Positions 8,619-17,119 of a DNA stretch of 64,000 bases are shown piece by piece. Position numbers and translations under genes: made by a program. Every line of letters starts with the position of its first letter. The stretch's first letter is position 1. Source of the DNA: JAIBJN01 sp963775395 (lineage in GTDB: Bacteria; Actinomycetota; Thermoleophilia; Gaiellales; Gaiellaceae); contig CAVZIX010000014.1 in the NCBI GenBank assembly GCA_963775395.1, positions 62,001 to 126,000 of the forward strand, in the 5' to 3' direction. The notes below the pieces were generated by a model. It was given only the letters and a program-made list of their open reading frames with translations. It was not told the DNA's origin and made no database searches.

Positions 8619-9326
8619 ATGTTCTGGAAGCGGAAAGCTCTGCGAACCACGTTTCCACCTTCAGCCGTGTCGAGAGACGAAACGCGAAACCTGGTCGAGA
8701 ATCACTGGCTCAGCCTGCTGCCGCCGGAGCAGCGTCCGGGCCTCCACGCCCCGCGCGACGACCCCGAAGCCGAGCGGTGGAATGCGCTGGTTGCCGCCGA
8801 CCTGAGCTTGGACGACGGCCTGACCGGCTCCGGCCGCGGGTCCCGCGTGATCGGGGCGCTCGCTGCCGCAGGGCTCGCGGCTGCGCTGCTCCTGGCCCTC
8901 AACGGGCCCGGTCGCACCGACCGGAGTGGGAGCCGCGGGTCGAGCGCCTCGGCATCCGGAAGCGTCACCGCCGCGGGAACCGACGTCGCCGAGCAGAACC
9001 GGGTCGTGCTCTCCGCGAGCATCCTCCGTGGCGAGGCGGGGACGTCCGGCACGGTGCCCGGCCGCAGCAGCAAGGGTGGTCGGGGCGAAGGGTCTCCGGC
9101 GAAGCCGTCCAAGCCGCCTTCGCCGGATCCCGGCCCCGGAGGCCCCGGCTCGGAGAGCCCCGGCACCCAGCCCCCGCCGCTCGCGACGCTGCCCGTCGTC
9201 GGCGACGTCACGGTGCCCCAGCCGAACCTCGGGGTTCCGCCGCGTCCTCCCGTGCAGCTTCCCGCTGTGCAGCTCCCCCAGTTGCCGCAGCTGCCCCCGC
9301 TCCTTCCCCCGGGCCCGCAGCAGTAG
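8619..9326 (+). CDS. Single-pass membrane protein with Pro-rich outer part, 235 aa
   Basis: I start at ATG 8619 (MFWKRKALRTTF), with AGAAGG about 10 bases upstream, rather than at the first in-frame start 38 codons earlier. A soluble N-terminal segment of about 75 residues (SRDETRNLVENHWLSLLPPE...) precedes one transmembrane helix (VIGALAAAGLAAALLLAL, about 80-97). A low-complexity Gly/Ser/Pro region follows and ends in repeated QLPQLPQLPPLLPP. No family recognised. The adjacent convergent sigma factor also has a membrane helix and a Pro-rich tail, so the two could interact; that is speculation. Confidence 0.65.
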   Translation: MFWKRKALRTTFPPSAVSRDETRNLVENHWLSLLPPEQRPGLHAPRDDPEAERWNALVAADLSLDDGLTGSGRGSRVIGALAAAGLAAALLLALNGPGRTDRSGSRGSSASASGSVTAAGTDVAEQNRVVLSASILRGEAGTSGTVPGRSSKGGRGEGSPAKPSKPPSPDPGPGGPGSESPGTQPPPLATLPVVGDVTVPQPNLGVPPRPPVQLPAVQLPQLPQLPPLLPPGPQQ

Positions 9327-9336
9327 CCGGCAAGGG

Positions 9337-9364
9337 AGGAGGCGGTCTAGGAAGACCGCCTCCT
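9337..9364. terminator. Bidirectional hairpin terminator
   Basis: A perfect 12-bp inverted repeat (9337-9348 with 9353-9364) with an AGGA loop lies between two convergent genes. It follows the plus-strand stop by 10 bp and could serve both directions. No T-tract. Confidence 0.7.
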
Positions 9365-9512
9365 GTGGGGAGAGTGGGCGGCCGGGATAACCGCCCTGGA
9401 TCACGTCTTACAGAGCGCTTGCGGCCAAGCCTGCTCGGCGTGATCCTTCTTCCAAGGAAGCCGCAGGCGTTGCAAACTTGCGCCGCTTCTGGACCTCTTC
9501 GGCGGTCAGGTC

Positions 9513-10607
9513 CTACGGCAGGTCGATCTTCGGCACCTTGACCTCCACCACCGGCTTGAGCGTGTCGGTGAGAGGTGCCGTGACCCGGTCCACGAGGTCG
9601 TTCGCCTGCCGCCCGAGGTCGTCGGCGAGGGGGGCTGTCGGAAGCGACGAGGTGACCTGGTTCAGGGTCGTCCCGACGTCGGTGGGCTGCGCCGGCGGCT
9701 TGGCGCCCGGCGTGCGAACGGGCTTCGGCGTTGCGGTGCCCACGCGAGGCGGGTTCGCGGCCGGGACGATCGGGGCGGCCGCCGAGGCCGGATGGTCGAG
9801 CGCCGGCGTCGAGTCGACCGGGGCGGCCGGAGCGGGCTTCGAAGCCGGTTCGGACGCGGGGTGCGCCACGTCGCCGGAGACACCGAGCCCGATCGCCAGG
9901 GCAGTGGCCGTGGATGCGGCGACGGCGGCCGCCTTGGCGCCCGAGCCGATGCCGAGGATGGACTTGAGGGTCGAGGCGATCGAAGCGATGTCGAGCGCGA
10001 ACGCGCCGGCACGCCGCTTGCTCGGCACCGTCTGGTGCTCGAGGCGCTCGGCGAGGGATCGCCGCGCGCGGAAGATCAACGTCTCGACCGCCGAGCCCGT
10101 CAGGCCGAGCTGCTCGGCGATCTCGCGGTAGGAGCAGCCGCGCCACTCGCGGAGGATGAGCGCCCGGCGCTGCAGGTCGGGCATGTCGTCGAGCGCGTCT
10201 TCGAGCCCGACGAGCTCGTCGCGCGCGGCGTTTCGCCCGGGAGCGACCTCCTGAAGGACTTGCGGATCGCTCAGGACCTCGTGGTCGCGCCCGCGTCCGC
10301 GCGTGCGGGCGCGGCACCGGCAGGCGTTCTGGGCGATCGTGAAGAGCCAGTTGGCCTCGAGGCGCGGGACGACGCCCCGCTCGAGGGCGCGCAGGACGAG
10401 GAGGAAGGTCGTCTGCGTCGCGTCCTCGGCCTCTTCGCGACTGCCGAGCTTGTACAGGCAGTAGCCGTAGACCCGATCGTAGTAGCGCTCGTAGAGGGAG
10501 GCCGCTGTGGCGGAGGGGGAAGACCGGTCGTCCGAACGCTCAACTGGTGCGAGTGCTCGTGCGGCGGGGGCGGCCTCCAACAGTGCTGGGGCTGTCTCGG
10601 CGCTCAT
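9513..10607 (-). CDS. ECF sigma factor with C-terminal membrane helix and Pro-rich extension, 364 aa
   Basis: Region 2 (about 40-110: LYERYYDRVYGYCLYKLGSR, then EEAEDATQTTFLLVLRA) and region 4 (about 145-195: DMPDLQRRALILREWRGCSY, then REIAEQLGLTGSAVETLIFRARRSL) are clear. About 170 more residues follow: one hydrophobic helix (around AAAVAASTATALAIGLG) and an Ala/Pro/Thr-rich tail. Sigma-4 fused to a membrane segment is a known variant of ECF factors, suggesting membrane-linked control without a separate anti-sigma factor. ATG 10607 has AAAAGG upstream; a longer frame adds 17 residues. It should direct RNA polymerase to a small stress or envelope regulon. Confidence 0.82.
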   Translation of the reverse strand: MSAETAPALLEAAPAARALAPVERSDDRSSPSATAASLYERYYDRVYGYCLYKLGSREEAEDATQTTFLLVLRALERGVVPRLEANWLFTIAQNACRCRARTRGRGRDHEVLSDPQVLQEVAPGRNAARDELVGLEDALDDMPDLQRRALILREWRGCSYREIAEQLGLTGSAVETLIFRARRSLAERLEHQTVPSKRRAGAFALDIASIASTLKSILGIGSGAKAAAVAASTATALAIGLGVSGDVAHPASEPASKPAPAAPVDSTPALDHPASAAAPIVPAANPPRVGTATPKPVRTPGAKPPAQPTDVGTTLNQVTSSLPTAPLADDLGRQANDLVDRVTAPLTDTLKPVVEVKVPKIDLP

Positions 10608-10792
10608 TGCCTTTTCACGGAATGTAGGTGCAGTCTTGCCTCGGGGCAAGTAGTTCAAACCCTCACAAGCACGAATCCCTCGAATGCACCGCGTACGGGA
10701 CGAAGGCCCCGTCGGGGTTCCAACGCATTGGGGGCGTGAGGAGGTCGAGCCGCGGGATAGCGGTCCGCCGGGAGCGAATCCACCATGTCGCC

Positions 10793-11212
10793 ATGGCCCG
10801 GACCATCCTCCTCGTCGACGACCATCGGAGCGTCCGCGCTGCCCTCAGAACGGTCCTCGAGCGCGCCGGGCACGCGGTGCTCGAGGCTCCGAGCGGTGAA
10901 CGGGCGGTGGAGATTGCCAGAGGGCATCCGGGCCCCATCGACCTGCTGCTGGCCGACGTGGTCATGCCGGGCATGGACGGGTTCGAGGTGGCGCGCAGGG
11001 TTCGCGCCCTCCGGCCGGGCGCCCGGGCGCTGTTCATGTCCGGGCACCTCGGGAACGCATGGGACGAGCAGGCGGCGAGGAGCGAAGGGTCCTTCCTCCC
11101 CAAGCCCTTTGCCGCTGCCGATCTGAGACGGGCCCTGGAGGAGGCTTCCGCCCTTCAGGAGCCGCGTCCACCGCCCGATCGGGCGGCCGGCGCCTCTCAC
11201 TCGTCCGAGTGA
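10793..11212 (+). CDS. Single-domain response regulator, 139 aa
   Basis: A receiver domain only: acidic pair VDD (about 8-9), phospho-acceptor Asp in LLLADVVMPGMDG (about 53), MSGH as the T/S site and the invariant Lys in FLPKPF. No output domain follows, only a short Pro-rich tail. The likely partner is the hybrid kinase two genes downstream or another kinase of the block. ATG 10793 is chosen because the receiver fold starts immediately after it. It is the first gene of a run of signalling genes on the plus strand. Confidence 0.82.
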   Translation: MARTILLVDDHRSVRAALRTVLERAGHAVLEAPSGERAVEIARGHPGPIDLLLADVVMPGMDGFEVARRVRALRPGARALFMSGHLGNAWDEQAARSEGSFLPKPFAAADLRRALEEASALQEPRPPPDRAAGASHSSE

Positions 11213-11286
11213 TTCTCCTGAAACCTGCGCAAGTTTCGGGCCGCCGCGGCCCCCTTAGGCATACACACCGCGACAGGAGGTTCGAA

Positions 11287-11958
11287 ATGACCGCAGGTTT
11301 GGGCGCTCCAGAGCAGGCTTCCGAGCATTTTGGCGAGCGCCGAAACCTCGGCCTGGCCTGCGTCGTCGCCGACGACCACCCGGTCGTCCTCGAGGCCGTC
11401 TGCGCCCTGCTGGAGAGCCGGGGCGTGGACGTACAGGGACGGGCGCGGGACGGTGAGGGCGCTCTCGCACTGATCGCGGAGAAGCACCCGCCCCTCGCGC
11501 TCGTCGACCTCCGGCTGCCAGGCATCAGCGGCTCCGAGGCCGCTCGTGAGGCCCGGCGGCTCTCCCCCGAGACCTCGGTGATCGTCTACACGGGGCAGAC
11601 GGACGCCGCGTGCATGACGGAGGTCCTGGACGCGGGCGCGAAGGGATTCGTGCTCAAGGACGCACCGCTCGAGGACCTGATGCGCGCGCTCGAGATGGTG
11701 GCCGACGGCGGCGTGTACGTCGACCCGGCGCTGGCCGGCGTCTTCCTCGACGCCAAGGGCACCGGCAGGCTCACGCCGCGCGAGCGCGAGGTGCTCCGCC
11801 TGGCCGCCGACGGTCTCACCAGCGAGAAGATCGGCGAGCGGCTTTTCCTGTCCCCGCAGACCGTCCGCGGTCACGTCGGCAACGCCATGGGGAAGCTCCA
11901 GGCGCACACCCGCACGCAGGCCGTGGCGACCGCTCTGCGCGAGCGGCTCATCGCCTAG
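11287..11958 (+). CDS. NarL/FixJ-type response regulator with LuxR HTH, 223 aa
   Basis: The receiver domain (about 18-135) has ADDHPVVLEA, ALVDLRLPGISG with the phospho-Asp, and the Lys in GFVLKDAP. A LuxR-type helix-turn-helix follows (about 160-215: LTPREREVLRLAADGLTSEK, then IGERLFLSPQTVRGHV). It should bind DNA and control transcription on phosphorylation. ATG 11287 has AGGAGG 8 bp upstream. It is nine bases from the hybrid histidine kinase gene, so they very likely form an operon and a cognate pair. Confidence 0.9.
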   Translation: MTAGLGAPEQASEHFGERRNLGLACVVADDHPVVLEAVCALLESRGVDVQGRARDGEGALALIAEKHPPLALVDLRLPGISGSEAAREARRLSPETSVIVYTGQTDAACMTEVLDAGAKGFVLKDAPLEDLMRALEMVADGGVYVDPALAGVFLDAKGTGRLTPREREVLRLAADGLTSEKIGERLFLSPQTVRGHVGNAMGKLQAHTRTQAVATALRERLIA

Positions 11959-11967
11959 GAGAGGACG

Positions 11968-13779
11968 ATGACTGTGTCGATCCCTACGCTCGGGGAGCGG
12001 GCTGTCACGTTCGAGCTCCTCGCCTCGGCGGGCACGCTGCTGGTCACCGCCGCGCTCTGGTTCGGCGGCACCGACGGCTACGAGCTCTTCTACTTCTGGA
12101 TTGCGCTCTATGCCGCCTACTTCCTGCGCCCGCGTAAGGTCGTGGGCCAGCTCGCGTTCATGGTTTCGTGCTACGGGCTCGTTGGGTTCGCGGGCCCCGG
12201 CCAGGGAGTGACCCCCGTGCACTGGTTCGTTGCGGCCGGAACACTGGCAGTCGCTGCGGGGCTCGTGATTCTCCTGAAGGCCAATCTCGTCGGGAGCATC
12301 GAGCGTCTCGAGGCCCTGATCGAGGCCTCGCCGTTCGCGAGCATCGAGCTCGACGCGGACGGCCGCGTTCGCGGGTGGAACCGCGCGGCCGAGACCCTGC
12401 TCGGCTGGCGCTTCGCCGAGGTTGTCGGTCGGCGGCTGCCGGTCGAGACGGGTGAGGAGCACGGCCTTCTCGTCGACCTGGTCAGATCCGGCCCCCCGTA
12501 CGTGGACCATCCACTCACGTGCACGCGTCGGAACGGCGAGGCCTTCGACGCGGCGCTCCACACGGCGCCGATCGGCGATGTCGACGGCCTCGGCGGCGGG
12601 CACGTCGTTCTTTTGGCCGACACGACCGCCCGCAAGGAGCTCGATCGACGACTCGCGCACGCCGGCAAGATGGAGTCGATCGGCCGTCTGGCGGGTGGGA
12701 TCGCCCACGACTTCAACAACCTCCTGCTCGTCATGCGCAGCCACGCAAGCCTGTTGCGCGAGCGACTCGGCGAGATCGTCGCCACCGAGCTCGACGAGGT
12801 CGAGCGCGCGGCGGAGGACGCCGGCCGGCTCGTGCGGCAACTCCTCGCTTTCAGCCGCAATCGGGACGTCGAGCCGTCGGTCGTCGACGCCGACGTCGTG
12901 CTCGGACGCGTCGAGTCGATGCTCCGGCCGCTGATGCACGAGGACATCGAGCTCGTGCGCACCCCCAGCGCCGTCCCGCCGACCGCCCTGGCCGACCCGA
13001 CCCAGGTCGAGCTGATCGTCGTCAACCTGGCGCTTAACGCCCGCGACGCGCTGCCCGAGGGCGGGACGATCACCCTCGCGACCGACGTCGTCGAGCGTGA
13101 CGGCAGGCACTGGGTCGTCCTCCGCGTGGCCGACACCGGCACGGGCATGGACGACTCGACGCAGGCGCACATCTTCGAGCCGTTCTTCTCCACGAAGGAC
13201 GAGGCCGTCGGCACGGGCCTCGGGCTCTTCATCGTCCACGAGCTGATCGAGCATGCCGGCGGCGCCATCGAGATGAGCAGCGCCCCCGGCCGGGGCACGT
13301 CGTTCAGCGTCTACCTGCCGTACGTCGAGCACATCGTCGACGACGCGCTCGTGCCCGTCGCGGGCGAGCCGACGGTCGACGAGGAGGCTCTCGCCACCGG
13401 CATGGAGACCGTCCTGATCGCCGACGACGAGGACGACGTCCGCGAGTCGATCCGCGAGGCGCTCGAGCACTACGGCTACACGGTCCTGACGGCAGGCGAC
13501 CCTACGACGGCGCTCGTGCTCGCCCAGAACTACGCGGACGACCTCGACCTCGTTCTCACCGATCTGGTGATGCCCGACATGAACGGGCGCGAGCTCGGCC
13601 GCCGCCTCGCGGCGATCGCCCCGGACCTTCCCGTCATCTACATGTCCGGACAGTCCGACGGCTCGCAGCTCGCCGAGCACGAGGTGCTCTTCCTCGCCAA
13701 GCCCTTCTCGCCCCCCGCGCTCGCGTCCAAGATCCGCGAGGCGCTCAGGGGCGCGAAGGAGACCGCGGTGAAGCGGTGA
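11968..13779 (+). CDS. Hybrid histidine kinase (membrane-PAS-HK-receiver), 603 aa
   Basis: Three or so membrane helices (about 15-105) are followed by a PAS domain (about 110-225), a HisKA-type helix with GGIAHDFNNLLLVMR (His about 246), an ATPase domain with NLALNARDALPEGG, ADTGTGMD and GTGLGLFIVHELIEHAGG, and a C-terminal receiver (about 480-595; VLTDLVMPDMNG, Lys in FLAKPF). The HDFNN signature marks the subgroup common in hybrid kinases. The receiver probably controls or relays phosphate to the upstream regulators. It overlaps the following HD-GYP gene by four bases (GTGA), so they are translationally coupled. Confidence 0.9.
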   Translation: MTVSIPTLGERAVTFELLASAGTLLVTAALWFGGTDGYELFYFWIALYAAYFLRPRKVVGQLAFMVSCYGLVGFAGPGQGVTPVHWFVAAGTLAVAAGLVILLKANLVGSIERLEALIEASPFASIELDADGRVRGWNRAAETLLGWRFAEVVGRRLPVETGEEHGLLVDLVRSGPPYVDHPLTCTRRNGEAFDAALHTAPIGDVDGLGGGHVVLLADTTARKELDRRLAHAGKMESIGRLAGGIAHDFNNLLLVMRSHASLLRERLGEIVATELDEVERAAEDAGRLVRQLLAFSRNRDVEPSVVDADVVLGRVESMLRPLMHEDIELVRTPSAVPPTALADPTQVELIVVNLALNARDALPEGGTITLATDVVERDGRHWVVLRVADTGTGMDDSTQAHIFEPFFSTKDEAVGTGLGLFIVHELIEHAGGAIEMSSAPGRGTSFSVYLPYVEHIVDDALVPVAGEPTVDEEALATGMETVLIADDEDDVRESIREALEHYGYTVLTAGDPTTALVLAQNYADDLDLVLTDLVMPDMNGRELGRRLAAIAPDLPVIYMSGQSDGSQLAEHEVLFLAKPFSPPALASKIREALRGAKETAVKR

Positions 13780-14426
13780 GCGCGGTGGAGACCCCTCTCA
13801 CGAGCCGGCTGCTCGAACGTCCTGTCCCCGAGAGCGTCCCCCTCGAAGGGGACACGGCCGAGATCGACGTGATCGGGCCGCTCCTGCGCGCCGGGGCGAC
13901 CGCGGATGTCGACGGCGGGAGGCATGTGGACCGCGTCGGCCGCTACGCGGGCCTGACCGCGAAGGCGCTCGGCCTCGAATGGGCGCGGTGCAGCGAGCTG
14001 GCGAGCTCCTGCCGGCTCCATGACATCGGCAAGCTCGGGGTCCCGAACAGGATCCTGCTGAAGCCGACGTCGCTCACGCCAGGCGAGCGGCGCATCGTCC
14101 AGCAGCACGCCGCGATCGGGTACCGGATCCTTGCCGGCTCGGGTTCCGGGCTCCTCGACCTGGCAGCGACGATCGCGCTCACCCACCACGAGCGCTTCGA
14201 CGGAGGCGGCTACCCACACGGGCTCGCGGGCGAGGAGATTCCTCTCGCCGGCCGCATCGCCGCCGTCGCGGACGTCTACGACGCGTTGACGAGCCGCCGG
14301 GTGTACCGCGACGCGTTGCCTGCGCGGGAGGCGACCGACCTCATGCGCGCTGCAACCGGCGCACAGTTCGATCCCGTGGTGCTGGATGCCTTCCTGCTCG
14401 CGGTTGGTTCGACCGCGAGGAACTAA
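13776..14426 (+). CDS. HD-GYP domain protein (c-di-GMP phosphodiesterase type), 216 aa
   Basis: GTG 13776 overlaps the stop of the hybrid kinase. HD motif: RLHDIGKLGVPNRILLKP; HD-GYP signature: HHERFDGGGYPHGLAGEEIP; then IAAVADVYDALTSRRVYR. These are the conserved metal-binding and GYP residues of c-di-GMP phosphodiesterases. Without a receiver of its own, coupling to the kinase with its receiver suggests the pair converts a signal into c-di-GMP breakdown. The substrate is inferred from the family. Confidence 0.87.
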   Translation: MSAVETPLTSRLLERPVPESVPLEGDTAEIDVIGPLLRAGATADVDGGRHVDRVGRYAGLTAKALGLEWARCSELASSCRLHDIGKLGVPNRILLKPTSLTPGERRIVQQHAAIGYRILAGSGSGLLDLAATIALTHHERFDGGGYPHGLAGEEIPLAGRIAAVADVYDALTSRRVYRDALPAREATDLMRAATGAQFDPVVLDAFLLAVGSTARN

Positions 14427-14502
14427 AGAGACCGGTTTCCCTGCATTCGGGGGATTCGCCGCCAGGATCCGCCCTCGGCGGCGTCCTCCCTCGTACACGA
14501 GA

Positions 14503-14539
14503 CGAAAGGTCTCCGGAGCGACAGTCCGGCGTCCTTTCG
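14503..14539 (+). promoter_or_regulatory. Structured mRNA leader ahead of the glycine-rich protein
   Basis: An outer 7-bp stem (CGAAAGG 14503-14509 with CCTTTCG 14533-14539) encloses an inner stem (CCGGA with TCCGG, 14513-14517 and 14525-14529) with a 7-nt loop. The ribosome binding site AAGGAGG follows only a few bases later. The position fits control of translation initiation, but I do not recognise a riboswitch class. Confidence 0.4.
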
Positions 14540-14554
14540 CCAAGGAGGTACGCA

Positions 14555-15295
14555 ATGCACGGGATTCGCATTCTGATCGCACTGGCAGCCGTCGCGCTGG
14601 CCGCATTCGTGGCTGCTGCTCCAGCATCTCCTCAGTCCGTGAGCGTCGGATCGCCGGTGCTCGGTGACGACGACCGCGGCGTGAACCTGCCGAACGTCGG
14701 CGGCGGCAGCTCGGGCGGCAGCTCGGGTGGCGGCGGTGGTGGGGGCGGCGGTGGCGGCGGCAGCGCCGCGACCGGCAACGTCACGAGCGGTGACACGTCC
14801 GCCAACGCCGACGTCGCGTGCATCGAGGCGAACGCGCTCGACATCTCCGCCAAGGTCGGCAGCTGCGCCAGCGGCGGCGGCGGTGGCGGTGGCGGCGGCG
14901 GCGGTGGAGAGCGCGGTGCCGCGGATGCCGAGGCCGGCTCCGGTGAGCTCGGTGCGGACGCCGGTGTCGGCTGTGTCGACATCGGGCTCGGCGACGTCGG
15001 TGACGGGCTGCAGATCGGTTCGTGCGAGGCAATCATGCCCCCGGCCGCCGACGATCCCGGTGACGGCTCGGGCGAGCTCCCGGCCGAGACCGGTGACGGC
15101 GTCGCCGGTGCGGGTGCCGGGGATGGCAGCGCTGGTGAAGAGACGCCGTGCCTTGCCTTCAACGAGCTCTCGAGCGCAGGCACGCCGTACGGCATCCCAC
15201 CCTGGCTCGCCGGCATCGTCGGTGTCGCCATGTTCGGATTCGGCGCTCTCGTCGCGAGGCGCCGCCGGCCGCACGCGGAGGACGTCGCGGTCTAG
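14555..15295 (+). CDS. Exported glycine-rich protein with C-terminal membrane anchor, 246 aa
   Basis: A signal peptide (to about APASPQ) is followed by two similar modules separated by poly-Gly: VACIEANALDISAKVGSC (about 89-106) and VGCVDIGLGDVGDGLQIGSC (about 142-161), each with two cysteines 14-17 apart. Two runs of about 12 glycines lie near 54-71 and 109-120. The protein ends in one hydrophobic helix and RRRR, as in wall- or membrane-anchored surface proteins. LPAETG occurs near 175, but it is not a true LPxTG. AAGGAGG precedes ATG 14555. Likely a cell-surface structural protein; no family recognised. Confidence 0.7.
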   Translation: MHGIRILIALAAVALAAFVAAAPASPQSVSVGSPVLGDDDRGVNLPNVGGGSSGGSSGGGGGGGGGGGGSAATGNVTSGDTSANADVACIEANALDISAKVGSCASGGGGGGGGGGGGERGAADAEAGSGELGADAGVGCVDIGLGDVGDGLQIGSCEAIMPPAADDPGDGSGELPAETGDGVAGAGAGDGSAGEETPCLAFNELSSAGTPYGIPPWLAGIVGVAMFGFGALVARRRRPHAEDVAV

Positions 15296-15320
15296 AAGCT
15301 CCGCTCCAGGCCGGTCAAAC

Positions 15321-15354
15321 GAGGGGCGGCCCGGTGTGTGCCGGGCCGCCCCTC
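15321..15354. terminator. Bidirectional hairpin terminator
   Basis: A perfect 14-bp stem (15321-15334 with 15341-15354) with a TGTGTG loop lies between two convergent genes, 26 bp past one stop and 7 bp from the other. It probably ends transcription from both sides. Confidence 0.8.
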
Positions 15355-15361
15355 CGACTGT

Positions 15362-16468
15362 CTACGGTCGGACGCGCACGACCGCGCCGGCCCCGGGGCC
15401 GAAAACGGTGCCGGTCGTGACGTTGAGCGTGCCGTCGTAGCTGACGGCGACGCCGCCGGGAGCCATGAGCGTCCCGGTGGCGAGCTCGGTCTTCGTGCCG
15501 CCCCTCACGGCCCAGAGTGCGCCGATCGGCGGCTCGCCGAAGACCTCCACGCCGAGGAGGCCGTTCTTCACGATCTCGAGGACGTACATCGTCCCATCGC
15601 GCCCGAAGGCCAGGTCGATCACCGACGTGAAGCCCGTCGCCACCGTGCGGCACTGGCCGACGCTCGGGTTGGCCGGGTCGCAGGTCGCGCCGACCGCGCC
15701 GGGCTCGATCCGCCAGATGCGCGACGCGCCCTTCGGGAAGGGGAACCCCTTCAGCTCGGACACGTACCACGCGCCGTCGGGCCCGATCGCGACTGCGGTC
15801 GGGACGGACTCGGCGGGGAACGGCTCACCCGGCTCCACGGGGCCCGGGAACGGCAGTCCGGCCGGCCACGGCACGAGCTCCGGCTTGAAGCGCGCCACGG
15901 TCGTGATGTTTCGACGCGTGTCGACCTTCAGCAGGTCGTTGCCCGCCGCGTCCGCGACGAGGACGCCCCCGCCGGGAAGGAGCGCGAGGCCGTTCGGGTT
16001 GGACTCGTCCGGAAGGTCTTCCTGGTCGTCGGGATCGGGGTCGCCCACCTGGTAGGCGGCGATGTCGATCGATTCGACGACCTTGCCCTTGCGGTTCAGG
16101 CGCACGAGACGGCCGAAATCGCCTCCCGTCTCCTCGGGCGGCCCGCTCAGCACGGCCCAGACCTTGTTCAGGGACTTGAACGCGACGTCTGTCGGACCGT
16201 TGCCCGTCTCCGGGTCGACCGGCAGTGTGGCGAACGTGCGGACCATCGGCGCGCCGCGACGCCGCGGCTCGACGAGGGTCAGCTTGCCGTTGCCGGATTC
16301 CGCCACGAGGACGCTCCCTGCACCACCCGCTGCGATGCCGCGGGGATTGTTGAGGCCCTCGACGAGGACTCCGCCGGGATCGGGCTTCGCCGACGCCGTC
16401 GAGGCGAAGACCGAGATGACGACGAGAATCGCCGCCGCTGCGCACAGCGCGTAGCGACTTCTTGCCAC
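15362..16468 (-). CDS. Secreted ScyD/ScyE family beta-propeller protein, 368 aa
   Basis: The signal peptide ends near STASAK. The body has repeated blades such as GLNNPRGIAAGGAGSVLVAE, NPNGLALLPGGGVLVADAAG, PTAVAIGPDGAWYVSELKG and VIDLAFGRDGTMYVLE, the pattern of the ScyD/ScyE family, an NHL-like propeller. ScyD and ScyE were named in the cyanobacterial scytonemin cluster; most actinobacterial members are secreted proteins of unknown role. Starts at GTG 16468 with GAGGAAGGGG upstream. Monocistronic, convergent with the glycine-rich protein gene across a strong terminator. Confidence 0.85.
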   Translation of the reverse strand: MARSRYALCAAAAILVVISVFASTASAKPDPGGVLVEGLNNPRGIAAGGAGSVLVAESGNGKLTLVEPRRRGAPMVRTFATLPVDPETGNGPTDVAFKSLNKVWAVLSGPPEETGGDFGRLVRLNRKGKVVESIDIAAYQVGDPDPDDQEDLPDESNPNGLALLPGGGVLVADAAGNDLLKVDTRRNITTVARFKPELVPWPAGLPFPGPVEPGEPFPAESVPTAVAIGPDGAWYVSELKGFPFPKGASRIWRIEPGAVGATCDPANPSVGQCRTVATGFTSVIDLAFGRDGTMYVLEIVKNGLLGVEVFGEPPIGALWAVRGGTKTELATGTLMAPGGVAVSYDGTLNVTTGTVFGPGAGAVVRVRP

Positions 16469-16576
16469 AGATAACCCCTTCCTCTTGTTGCGTACTTGCG
16501 ACGCTGATGATCACCATGCGCGCAAGCCGGGGTCAACTGTGCCTTCGGATAGGCTCCGGCCGGAGCAACCCCGCGC

Positions 16577-17119
16577 ATGCGCTCGACACTGGCCGCACTC
16601 TCGATCGGCTCCGTGCTCGTCCTCGCCGCCGGGTGCGGCGGAGACGATGCCTCGGCCGACGCGTGGGCAGGCGACGTCTGCTCGAGCGTCCAGGAGTGGC
16701 GGGAGAACCTGACGTCGCTCGCGGTCGACGCGCAGGTGGAAGGGCTCTCGGTGGAGTCGGTCAGAACGGCGATCGACGGGGGCGTCGAGGCCACGCAGCG
16801 GTTGCGCGACCAGCTGGGCGACCTCGGGCCGCCGGAAACCGAGTCCGGCGAGCAGATCGAGCAAGAGCTCGATGAGCTGGCGGACGAGGTCGTCGAGCAG
16901 GTCGAGGCCGCGCGGGACGAGGCGGATGCGCTGCCCGAGGACCAGAGTGTGACCGAGCTGCTCGAGTCGCTCACGTCCATCGCCACCGGTCTCCAGTCGG
17001 TCGTCGGCGACGTCCAGCAGACGTTCGCCGACATCCAGGAGCTCGAGCCCGGCACGGAGCTCGAGGACGCCTTCCAGAGCTCGGAGGACTGCCAGAGCCT
17101 GGGCGAGGAAGGTGGCTAG
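16577..17119 (+). CDS. Lipoprotein, coiled-coil, 180 aa
   Basis: MRSTLAALSIGSVLVLAAGC is a lipoprotein signal peptide with lipobox LAAGC (Cys about 20). The mature protein is acidic and almost wholly helical, with heptad-like Leu/Val spacing (about 60-150) and two more cysteines (about 35 and 172). No enzyme motif. The stop codon lies eight bases inside the start of the MFS transporter gene, so the two are coupled; it may be an accessory to that transporter. Confidence 0.7.
   Translation: MRSTLAALSIGSVLVLAAGCGGDDASADAWAGDVCSSVQEWRENLTSLAVDAQVEGLSVESVRTAIDGGVEATQRLRDQLGDLGPPETESGEQIEQELDELADEVVEQVEAARDEADALPEDQSVTELLESLTSIATGLQSVVGDVQQTFADIQELEPGTELEDAFQSSEDCQSLGEEGG

Noticed and set aside
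14427..14554. c-di-GMP riboswitch (GEMM) in the leader after the HD-GYP gene
   Set aside because: The conserved GEMM core and tetraloop-receptor features are not present; only generic stems are seen.
14555..15295. Sortase anchor (LPAETG) in the glycine-rich protein
   Set aside because: The motif has one residue too many for LPxTG and lies about 40 residues before the terminal helix instead of directly in front of it.
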